Position numbers and translations under genes: made by a program. A DNA stretch of 64,000 bases from Acidobacteriota bacterium. Its GTDB lineage: Bacteria; Acidobacteriota; Vicinamibacteria; Vicinamibacterales; CAVVIG01. Positions 57,352 through 64,000 of this stretch are shown here, piece after piece. Each line of letters starts with the position of its first letter. The first letter of the stretch is position 1. The stretch spans positions 1 to 64,000 of the forward strand of contig QHWB01000069.1 in assembly GCA_003222395.1 (NCBI GenBank), given 5' to 3'. Under the pieces are notes generated by a model, which saw only the letters and a list, made by a program, of their open reading frames with translations, did not search any database and had not been told where the DNA came from.

Positions 57352-58581
57352 ATGGACCTCCATCCCATCCTCCGCGACGCAAACAGGGCACGTCTGGTGT
57401 TGCTCGCAACAGATTGTTGGAACCAGACGAATGGAATCACAACGCTGTATCGAGCCGTGATTCGCTGCATGGATGAGCGGTTCCGCGGATACTGTCGGCT
57501 GCTGGTCGTTCATCCGACCGATCACGCCTGCGAACAGTCGATTGGATACGGTCATCAGGCGATCGGAATGGCACCACGCTTCCGATTTCATCTTCCGCAG
57601 TATCCGGAGCTGGTCACCGGATATGTTAGACACAAGGACTTCAGAAACCTTGAATCTATGTATGGGCATGTCGACGTAGTCCATGTTGCGACGCAGGGCT
57701 TTCTAGGCTTGTCTGCGATGCGGTACGCCGCCAGGTATCGAAAGCCGTGCGTCGGCTTTTATCACACCAATTGGCCCGCATATGTCAGCGAATATCTGCC
57801 GTCCCTAATCCCGTCTCGCCTGAAGGCGACCGCCGCACAAATGATCGCACGTCGGTGGGACCGACTGATCTATGGACAATGCAGCGTTCTCATCGCGCAC
57901 ACGAGCCGCACCGAACGATGCCTCAGCAGCGTGCTGAAACGGAAGCTTCTTTACGCCTCGGCGTTTGTCGATGTCCGGCGGTTTGCAACGGCCGACGTGA
58001 TGCCATCAGGCGATCAGGACGCTGAGCCGGTTGTATTCGGGTTTGTTGGCAGAATCGCAAAAGAGAAACATCTCTCCCGAATCCTGAATCATGCCGACAC
58101 GATCAAGCGTCTCGGTTGTCGATTGACGATTGTTGGCGATGGACCCGAGCGGCGGCGTTTCGCGCGCGCGAGCGCCGATTTTGTCGGCTACAAACATGGT
58201 GACGATCTCGTGGCAATGTACCGAGCCATACACTTTCTGTTGATACCGACACGCAGCGATACGCTCGGCTTGGTCCTGCTCGAGGCCGCGGCCTGCGGAA
58301 CTCCAGCCGTCGCCTTGCGAGGGACGGTCGCGGCAGATTTGATCTCGCGCTACGGATCCGGCGTCGTCGTCGACGATTTCGACGATGGCGTATTTCAATA
58401 CCTTCACAACGTGGCGCGATCGGATCAGTTCAAGGAAATGCGAGCTCGAGCAAAGGCAATGGCCGCCGATCATGATGTGTCACTTGGGACGACGATCCTG
58501 GTCAAAACATGGCTCGATGCTTGCCGCGTCGCGCAGCATCGCCAAGAGACGGTTGGCGAGGCATCCGCGACCGGTTCCTGA
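57352..58581 (+). CDS. GT4-type glycosyltransferase
   Basis: The 409-residue protein has the GT-B two-domain layout. The acceptor side starts LVLLATDCWNQTNGITTLYR and includes VDVVHVATQGFLGL and GFYHTNWPAYVSEYLP. The donor side has FGFVGRIAKEKHLSRIL, LTIVGDGPERRRF and FVGYKHGDDLVAMYR. The motif usually written E-x7-E is D-x7-E here (TRSDTLGLVLLEAA). It lies 71 bases after the NRPS-like gene on the same strand and is probably co-transcribed, so it may glycosylate that enzyme's product. A role in lipid or capsule glycosylation is the alternative. GAAAGG precedes the ATG. Confidence 0.88.
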   Translation: MDLHPILRDANRARLVLLATDCWNQTNGITTLYRAVIRCMDERFRGYCRLLVVHPTDHACEQSIGYGHQAIGMAPRFRFHLPQYPELVTGYVRHKDFRNLESMYGHVDVVHVATQGFLGLSAMRYAARYRKPCVGFYHTNWPAYVSEYLPSLIPSRLKATAAQMIARRWDRLIYGQCSVLIAHTSRTERCLSSVLKRKLLYASAFVDVRRFATADVMPSGDQDAEPVVFGFVGRIAKEKHLSRILNHADTIKRLGCRLTIVGDGPERRRFARASADFVGYKHGDDLVAMYRAIHFLLIPTRSDTLGLVLLEAAACGTPAVALRGTVAADLISRYGSGVVVDDFDDGVFQYLHNVARSDQFKEMRARAKAMAADHDVSLGTTILVKTWLDACRVAQHRQETVGEASATGS

Positions 58582-58616
58582 GTCGACGGACCTGGATGTG
58601 GTCGCAAAGAGTCGAT

Positions 58617-58820
58617 TCAGGCGGATTCGGCAAGTTCGGAACGTCGCGGACATCGTCCTGAACGGGCGGCGAGGGGATGGTGCGTCAGACGCAGCCGTCG
58701 AGGGCGTGATCGCTCAAGCACCTGAAGCTGATGGCGCAACGCGAGCACCTCGAGGTGCAACGCCGCACGTGACCGCACGCAACCTCGGAGGGTCATAAGG
58801 AGCCAGACGAAGACCGACAT
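58617..58820 (-). pseudogene. Transposase (rve family) N-terminal fragment
   Basis: VFVWLLMTLRGCVRSRAALH and LEVLALRHQLQVLERSRPRR are the characteristic start of an IS481/IS3-like transposase. The frame then decays and nothing of the catalytic core remains. Confidence 0.6.
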
Positions 58821-58976
58821 CGGCGGGAAGCGTATCGGTGGTTGGCCGCAACATCAATCGTGACAACAAGAACGGAATTTTCAGCAGCCACAGGCTGAGG
58901 AGCGGCTGAGAACGGGCGTTATGCTAACGCCCAGACAGCCCTGATGCGGCCCAGTGTCCTGCGGTAGTATTCCGGC

Positions 58977-60152
58977 ATGATGGGACGACATCTCGACCGC
59001 CGTACGCTGCTGCAACTGATCGGCGGCGTCGCCGTCGCGGGCGTGCCGAGGATGTCCGGCGCGGCCGTTGAGAGCGTCGTGATCGCCGGCGGCGGCATCA
59101 TCGGCGCGAATCTCGCGTATCGGTTCGCAAAGCGCGGCGCATCAGTCACGGTTGTCGAGCGAACCAAGCCGGCAAGCGGTGCGACTGCGAATTCCTTTGC
59201 TTGGATCAACTCGACGTACTCGAAACAGCCGCTCTCGTACTTCAACCTGAATCGGCTCGGCATCGAAGCGTGGCAGCAGCTCGACCGCGAGCTGCCCGGC
59301 GACCTCCCGCTGCGATGGGGCGGCAGCGTCGAATGGTACGGCGACGAGGCGCGCGCGAAGGCCTTCCGCGAAGAGGTGCGCCATCATCAAGGGTGGGCGT
59401 ACCCGACGCACTTGATCGACGACGCCGCACTGCGCGCGCTCGAGCCTCACGTCGAACCCGGACGGGTGGCTGCCGCGGCGCACGCCGAGCTCGAAGGCAG
59501 CGTCGATCCTGTCAGAGTGACAGAGCTGCTCCTCGAGCGCGCGAAGAGCGCCGGCGCACGCGTCAGCTATCCGTCCGCAGTCACTGGCCTCGATGAGCGG
59601 AACGGCAAGCTGCGCGCGGTCAAGACGACCGCCGGAGAGATCGAAGCCGACGTCCTGATTGTTGCCTGCGGCACTGACACGCCTCGCGTCGCGGCGCTGG
59701 CGGGCGTGCGCGTTCCGCTCAAGGAATCGCCGGGCGTGCTGGTGCACACGCCGCCGCAGCCGCGCGTACTCGAACGTGTCGTGCTGTCGCCGGTCGTTCA
59801 CATGAAGCAAAAGCCGGACGGCCGGATCGTGTGCGGCTCGGGGTTCGGGGGATCGCCGACCAACGACGCGAGTCGCGAGGCGGCCGAGCAATTTCTGAGC
59901 AAGGCGAGCCAGGTGCTGCCGGCGTTCGCAAGGACGAGTATCGAGAAGGTGACGCTGGGATATCGCCCGTTGCCGCAGGATGAATTCCCGATCATCGGCT
60001 TTCCGCCGGCGAGGCGCGACGTGTACGTCACCGTCATGCACAGCGGCGTGACGCTGTCGCCGCTCGTGGCGCACCTCGCCGTGCTCGAAATTCTCGACGG
60101 CGTGGAGGCCGAACCGCTCGCGCCGTATCGGCCCGCGCGTTTCAACACGTGA
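58977..60152 (+). CDS. Exported FAD-dependent oxidoreductase (DAO/glycine-oxidase-like)
   Basis: The 391-residue protein starts with a Tat-like signal (HLDRRTLLQLIGGVAVAGVP, twin Arg). It has an FAD-binding Rossmann motif VVIAGGGIIGANLAYRFAKR with VVERTK at the end of strand 2. The middle carries the DAO substrate domain, and the C-terminal part has GYRPLPQDEFPIIGFPP and VTVMHSGVTLSPLVA, the second FAD-contact region. Such enzymes oxidise amino or hydroxy acids with O2 or a quinone. A Tat signal fits export of a folded flavoprotein to the periplasm. The aldolase-family gene follows after 35 bases, so they form an operon. The substrate is unknown. Confidence 0.88.
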   Translation: MMGRHLDRRTLLQLIGGVAVAGVPRMSGAAVESVVIAGGGIIGANLAYRFAKRGASVTVVERTKPASGATANSFAWINSTYSKQPLSYFNLNRLGIEAWQQLDRELPGDLPLRWGGSVEWYGDEARAKAFREEVRHHQGWAYPTHLIDDAALRALEPHVEPGRVAAAAHAELEGSVDPVRVTELLLERAKSAGARVSYPSAVTGLDERNGKLRAVKTTAGEIEADVLIVACGTDTPRVAALAGVRVPLKESPGVLVHTPPQPRVLERVVLSPVVHMKQKPDGRIVCGSGFGGSPTNDASREAAEQFLSKASQVLPAFARTSIEKVTLGYRPLPQDEFPIIGFPPARRDVYVTVMHSGVTLSPLVAHLAVLEILDGVEAEPLAPYRPARFNT

Positions 60153-60187
60153 CCGTAGCGCAGCCTTCACGGCTGTTCGGAGGATCC

Positions 60188-61036
60188 ATGCAGATGCGTC
60201 TTGCCGCGACGGCAGCCGCCCTTGCGTGCGCTGCCGGAGCCGCCGCTCCCGCGCTCCGTGCGGCCGAGGACTCGCAGAACAACGTCATCGCGCTGCTCGC
60301 GGCCGGCAAGCCAGCGATCGGTGTCTGGACCGGCGCCACTCCGGCCACGCGCATCGCCAAGGTCCTCGGCACGAGCGACGCCGACTTCATCGTCGCGGAT
60401 CTCGAGCACGACATCTACGACTTCCAGGCGCTCCATCGGTTCCTGCTCGAGATCGCGGACTTTCACCACCGCTATCGAACGCAGCCGCGCCCGATGCCGA
60501 ATGTCCTCGTGAAGCTCGCGCATCGCGGCGGATGGGATCCGCGGTACGAAATCTCGGAAGTGATGCGCGTCGGCCCCGCGATCGGCGTGTGGGTGCCGAT
60601 CGTCGAAAGCGGCGCCGAGATGCAGCGCATCGTCTCCGCGTTCGGTCAGGCCGAACAGTCAGGCTTCGAAGGGCTCAATCTGTCGGGGCAAGGCGGTCAC
60701 ACCGGCGTCTCGCCACTCTGGCCGACGAACCCCAAGGGACAGCTGATGGTCGTCGCGATGATCGAGACCGACGAAGGCGTTCGTCACGCGGAACAGATCA
60801 TCTCGACGCCGGGCCTCGCTGCGCTGCACGTCGTGCACCTGTCCGAAGCCGACAACGACAAGATCCTCAAGCTATGCCAGAAGTACCACGTCGTTCCGGC
60901 GATCGACGCGACGCCGGATGACGTCAAGGCGCGCGTCGCGGCGGGCTGGAGGCTGATCAGCCTCGGGTGGGATTTCGGCATGCTGCAGAAACAGCTCGGC
61001 GAGACGCTGAAGGCGACGCGCAACGCGATCAAATAG
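60188..61036 (+). CDS. HpcH/HpaI aldolase-family protein with signal peptide
   Basis: The 282-residue protein begins with a clear signal (MQMRLAATAAALACAAGAAA). It continues with the family barrel: KPAIGVWTGATPATRIAKVL, the acidic DFIVADLEHDIYDF, a segment with PNVLVKLAHRG, IGVWVPIVESGAEMQRIVSA, GLNLSGQGGHTGVSPL, VVAMIETDEGVRHAEQI and a C-terminal ARVAAGWRLISLGWDFGML. Class II HpaI-type aldolases cleave 4-hydroxy-2-oxo acids with a divalent metal bound by Glu and Asp, here likely E in MIETDEG and an Asp near the end. Cytosolic members lack a signal, so a secreted one is unusual. GGAGG supports the ATG at 60188. Confidence 0.85.
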   Translation: MQMRLAATAAALACAAGAAAPALRAAEDSQNNVIALLAAGKPAIGVWTGATPATRIAKVLGTSDADFIVADLEHDIYDFQALHRFLLEIADFHHRYRTQPRPMPNVLVKLAHRGGWDPRYEISEVMRVGPAIGVWVPIVESGAEMQRIVSAFGQAEQSGFEGLNLSGQGGHTGVSPLWPTNPKGQLMVVAMIETDEGVRHAEQIISTPGLAALHVVHLSEADNDKILKLCQKYHVVPAIDATPDDVKARVAAGWRLISLGWDFGMLQKQLGETLKATRNAIK

Positions 61037-61171
61037 CTCGCGCAGGTCGCGACCCTTGAGTCACGTCGCGTCGTACCCGGCGAGCCGGCGGATCATTGCA
61101 TCAACACGCAATTCAGCGTTGGAAGTAACCTAGAACCGCCGTCGGTTGTTCAAGGAGAAGGGAGCGAGGCG

Positions 61172-62284
61172 ATGTCCGGTTCAGGTTTCGCGAGATTGTG
61201 GTTCGTTCCGGTTTTGGTCATCTGGATTGCGCTGCAGGGAAGCAGCGTTCAGGGGCAGCAGCGGGGAGGCACTCCTCAGACGGAGAAAGTTCGGCCCATC
61301 AACAGTGGCCCCAATCCATATCGCGTGATCCGCGATTGGGCGCAGCTGAATCTGGAAGGTCGCCCGTGGGGCGGTTCTAACGGCGTCGCGATCGACCGCG
61401 ATGGCAAAACCGTGTGGGCGACGGACCGATGCTCGCCGGGGACGACCCCGGGATGCCTCGGCACCAACGCGAACCCCGTGCACCATTTCGATGAGTCCGG
61501 GAAGGAGATCAGGAGCTTTGGCGGAGGGATGTTCGTCTGGCCGCATGGCATCCACGTCGATCGTGATGGAAATTTGTGGGTGACCGACGCGCGCGCCCCA
61601 AGCGCCGATGATCTCGAGAAGTTTCCCGGAGAACACAACAAAGGGAGCGTCGTCGTCAAGTTCAATCCCGACGGCAAGGTTCTCATGACGCTCGGCAAAC
61701 CGGGCGTGAGGGGAACTCCTCCCGATGCCCTGATCGAGCCAACTGACGTCGTCACCGACCCGAGGAATGGTGATGTTTACGTAGCCGAGAGCCACACCGA
61801 CGTCACCGATCCCAATCTAATCGGACGCATCTCCGTGTTCGACAAAAATGGAAAGTACCTCAGAGCGATCGGCAAAGCGGGAACCGGCCCGGCCGAGTTC
61901 CGGACGCCGCACGCGCTCGAGTTCGATTCCCGGGGTCGGCTGATCGTCGCCGACCGCCATAACCATCGTATTCAGATCCTGACGAAAGACGGGAAGTTTC
62001 TCAGTGAATACGACGACTTCGGCCGCGTCAGCGGGCTGGCCATCGACACGAGCGACATGATTTACACGGCCGACTCAGAGTCGACCGACAGGGTTCACCC
62101 GGGCTGGCTCAAGGGGATTCGGATCGGCAGTCTCAAAGACGGCAAGGTGATGATGTTCATCCCACCCCACAAGACGGATTCTCCCGATGGCGCCATGGGG
62201 GAAGGCATCGCCATCGACACTGCGGGCAATTTGTACACGGCGGAAGCAACCCTGAGGGGCGTGACGAAATACGTCAAGAATTAG
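61172..62284 (+). CDS. Secreted NHL-repeat six-bladed beta-propeller protein
   Basis: The 370-residue protein has a signal segment (FVPVLVIWIALQGSSVQG). Then come repeats of the NHL type: GIHVDRDGNLWVTDARAP, VTDPRNGDVYVAESHTD, LEFDSRGRLIVADRHNHRIQ, GLAIDTSDMIYTADSESTD and IAIDTAGNLYTAEATLRG. It resembles the peptidylglycine alpha-amidating-lyase-like propellers common in Acidobacteria. Catalytic competence cannot be judged. The ribosome site GAAGGGAG and spacing suit the ATG. It follows the oxidoreductase/aldolase pair after 135 bases and may be independent. Confidence 0.88.
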   Translation: MSGSGFARLWFVPVLVIWIALQGSSVQGQQRGGTPQTEKVRPINSGPNPYRVIRDWAQLNLEGRPWGGSNGVAIDRDGKTVWATDRCSPGTTPGCLGTNANPVHHFDESGKEIRSFGGGMFVWPHGIHVDRDGNLWVTDARAPSADDLEKFPGEHNKGSVVVKFNPDGKVLMTLGKPGVRGTPPDALIEPTDVVTDPRNGDVYVAESHTDVTDPNLIGRISVFDKNGKYLRAIGKAGTGPAEFRTPHALEFDSRGRLIVADRHNHRIQILTKDGKFLSEYDDFGRVSGLAIDTSDMIYTADSESTDRVHPGWLKGIRIGSLKDGKVMMFIPPHKTDSPDGAMGEGIAIDTAGNLYTAEATLRGVTKYVKN

Positions 62285-62365
62285 AGATCCGTTTCGTCGC
62301 CGGGACCTGCGCTTCAGAATATCCTCGACTACGAGCGTTGCTGTGAGGCCTGAGGCCCCCAGCGT

Positions 62366-63176
62366 CTACTTGTACGACGAGCGGTCCACCGATGCGCCGC
62401 GCAGGTACACAGACGAGATCTTCCGCGTGTTGGTCATGTCGTCCAACGGATTCGCATCTAGCACGATGAAGTCCGCACTGTTATTCGGTTCGATCGTACC
62501 CGTGTTGCTCATCCTGAGAAACTGCGCTCCGTTGCTCGTGGCCGCGACGATCACCTGCGTCGGTCTCATCCCGGCAGCCACCATGTCCGCCATTTCGAAG
62601 TGCGGCGCATACGGCGTGTTCCCATCGGTGCCGATTGGCCGCGTTTTCCTGCACTGCTTTGCGCGCCTCTGCGGTCGTCGTTACCCAGTACGGCGCGGTC
62701 GTGCGTCCCGGTTCCGGCGCCGTGATCCCGCGCCCGGCCGTAAAGAACCTCGCCAGGCCCGGCATCGTTTGCGCACGAAGCTGAAATGACGCGTCCGTCG
62801 TGTCCTGACCGAGACTCAGCGCGGCACCGACGCCGAAGTACGCCCTCCTGCGCAGATCGTCAATGAGCATCTCGCGCGTCTGGCTCAGGTGGGTGTGCGT
62901 GTCGATGATCACGGGCATCACCGTCTTACCTGCCAAGTTCACGTGTGTCGCACCCGCGGGCGCACGTACATCGGCTGCTCTGCCGACCTGCGCGAACCGC
63001 GCGCCGTTCACGATGAACGACGCGTTCTCGATCGGCGGACGCGCGTCACCGACGATGACACGAGCGCCTTCGAAGACCGTGACGCCGGTTGCCGGCGTCT
63101 GTCCGAAGGCTGCCACTGCCGACGCCGCAATGACTGTCGGGGCGAGAAGTTTCACTCGTTGCACCAGCCCCTCCAC
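62366..63176 (-). pseudogene. Amidohydrolase-family enzyme with a large internal deletion
   Basis: The N-terminal part is well kept: signal (LLAPTVIAASAVAAFGQ), FEGARVIVGDARPPIENASF, VMPVIIDTHTHL with the first metal-binding HxH, and LSLGQDTTDASFQLRAQ. After AVQENAA the reading jumps, with a frame change near 62640, to IGTDGNTPYAPHFEMADMV and AATSNGAQFLRMSNTGTIEP, the last metal-site Asp region and the C-terminal domain. About 100-200 residues with the other metal ligands are missing. It cannot be active as a hydrolase. Confidence 0.75.
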
Positions 63177-63189
63177 GGCGCGAACTGTA

Positions 63190-63504
63190 TCAGGGATTGC
63201 ACGGGGTGGAGCAAGCGGCTTCGACCTTGAGCAGGTCGCCGTCCGTAATCCCTTTTTCGGCGACCGTCGCGACGGCGGTATGCCGCCCAGTGGCAGCCAC
63301 TACGACGTTTTCGGTTGGGACACTGCGCGCGATGATAAGTAACGCTTTCGGGCCGAGCGGATTTTCGATCGGTTCGAGCCGGCACGTCTCGTCGTCGAAA
63401 TAGTCTGGCGTACTCAAGCACGACCGCTGAAACGAGGCGTGGCAATGAGCCGAAGACTGGCGGAGGTGCACTGTGAGACTGCGGACCACACTCACCGTTG
63501 TCAT
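63190..63504 (-). CDS. Small Cys-containing protein, unknown
   Basis: The 104-residue frame has an orderly second half (DDETCRLEPIENPLGPKALL, ARSVPTENVVVAATGRHTAV, GITDGDLLKVEAACSTPCNP). The first 30 residues lack a clear signal and contain scattered His and Ser, so the start or the 5' part may be damaged. It matches nothing I recognise. It lies between the amidohydrolase remnant and the DUF6152 gene on the same strand. Confidence 0.4.
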   Translation of the reverse strand: MTTVSVVRSLTVHLRQSSAHCHASFQRSCLSTPDYFDDETCRLEPIENPLGPKALLIIARSVPTENVVVAATGRHTAVATVAEKGITDGDLLKVEAACSTPCNP

Positions 63505-63533
63505 GACCGGTGTTGGGGCGATCCAAGCGGATT

Positions 63534-63935
63534 TCAGAAATCAGGCGGGGGAGGCGCGTTATTGCCGTCCCAATCTTTGACGGTTCCATCCTTGGCCTTC
63601 AGAAACCCCAGAAGACAGCCGTTGGAGCCGTCCCGTAGATGATGACACCGCGCTTTGACGGTGTCGCCCGGTTTGACGTAGTCGGGCGTGACTCCTATTC
63701 TTTGGAGGCCTGTGCGGCTCGTTGCTTCCAATGCCCACATTTGAGGCTCACCGTTGGAATCCTTCACTTCCAGGTAGATCCAAGAATGCGGGACGACCAA
63801 GTGCAGTTCCTTGACCACACCCTCAATATCCATAAACGTGTCGACGTAGTTGCCATGGGAATGGTGCGCGGACACCGGCAACACGAAGGCCATCGCACAA
63901 ATCGTCGCGAGCCGAAGACCTGATTTGAACGGCAT
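63534..63935 (-). CDS. DUF6152-family small periplasmic protein
   Basis: The 133-residue protein has a signal peptide (LATICAMAFVLPVSA) cut before HHSHGNY, the His-rich start typical of this family. It continues VDTFMDIEGVVKELHLVVPH, SWIYLEVKDSNGEPQMWALE and VKPGDTVKARCHHLRDGSNG, an OB-like beta barrel. The clustered N-terminal His suggest metal binding, but the role is unproven. I prefer the second ATG (63935), which is well spaced from GAGGAG; the first ATG two codons earlier is too close. Confidence 0.8.
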   Translation of the reverse strand: MPFKSGLRLATICAMAFVLPVSAHHSHGNYVDTFMDIEGVVKELHLVVPHSWIYLEVKDSNGEPQMWALEATSRTGLQRIGVTPDYVKPGDTVKARCHHLRDGSNGCLLGFLKAKDGTVKDWDGNNAPPPPDF

Positions 63936-64000
63936 GTTCATTCTCCTCGTCCAGGCCCTGACCTTACTGCTGCCTTCAGCGCTTGACGCGCGGGGGCGTC

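Noticed and set aside
59142..60170. 342-codon minus-strand frame opposite the FAD oxidoreductase
   Set aside because: Arg/His-rich antisense reading without any motif; the plus-strand gene is clear.

Overview
The window is GC-rich DNA from a bacterium that is most likely an acidobacterium of the Vicinamibacteria type. This rests on gene families rather than marker genes. There are several long FtsX/MacB-type orphan permeases of the ADOP family, one with a PadR remnant directly in front. Two SusC-like TonB-dependent receptors start with a carboxypeptidase-regulatory domain. A PQQ dehydrogenase with a C-terminal cytochrome, many small secreted proteins and repeated rve-type insertion sequences complete the picture. 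No rRNA, intact tRNA or CRISPR array was seen.

Region by region. 1-3.5 kb: an ADOP pseudogene and a PadR tail abut the truncated 3' end of a TOTE-type primase-helicase. 3.6-12.3 kb: a fossil integration site. It holds three partial tRNA 3' ends (one Pro, two Asn), a tyrosine-integrase tail, a serine-recombinase tail, two inverted copies of one insertion sequence, an intact VapBC-like toxin-antitoxin pair and an intact PQQ dehydrogenase. 12.3-18.5 kb: a truncated membrane protein, transposase remnants and an intact GntR/ABC-ATPase/permease operon with a palindromic operator. 18.7-31.4 kb: a frameshifted sugar isomerase, an extradiol-type dioxygenase, two large TonB receptors separated by an insertion sequence, a lipase maturation factor and a secreted low-complexity protein. 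31.6-38.6 kb: decayed CBS, pterin dehydratase and ACT genes, then intact groES-groEL, a headless histidine kinase, a MarR remnant and a TPR lipoprotein. 38.6-51.6 kb: permease country. It has two intact ADOP genes, two ADOP fragments, an aquaporin, and an ABC ATPase overlapping a 1360-residue protein that joins an ABC-2 permease to an ADOP permease. 51.9-58.6 kb: small secreted proteins, a tyrosine phosphatase whose catalytic Cys codon is UGA, a cellulase-like pseudogene, and a two-gene locus of an A-T-TE NRPS-like enzyme plus a glycosyltransferase. 59-64 kb: an exported oxidoreductase, an aldolase-family protein and a beta-propeller protein, then a deleted amidohydrolase and small secreted proteins.

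Three themes link the genes. First, a large share of the window is gene debris around mobile elements, while very long intact frames (1030, 1135 and 1360 codons) stand between the debris; this argues against poor base calling as the only cause. Second, most intact genes concern the cell envelope: export, uptake and secreted enzymes. Third, regulators are paired with transporters (GntR with ABC, a BlaI remnant with ADOP, PadR with ADOP). The items most worth follow-up are the A-T-TE/glycosyltransferase pair, the ABC-2/ADOP fusion and the in-frame UGA in the phosphatase.
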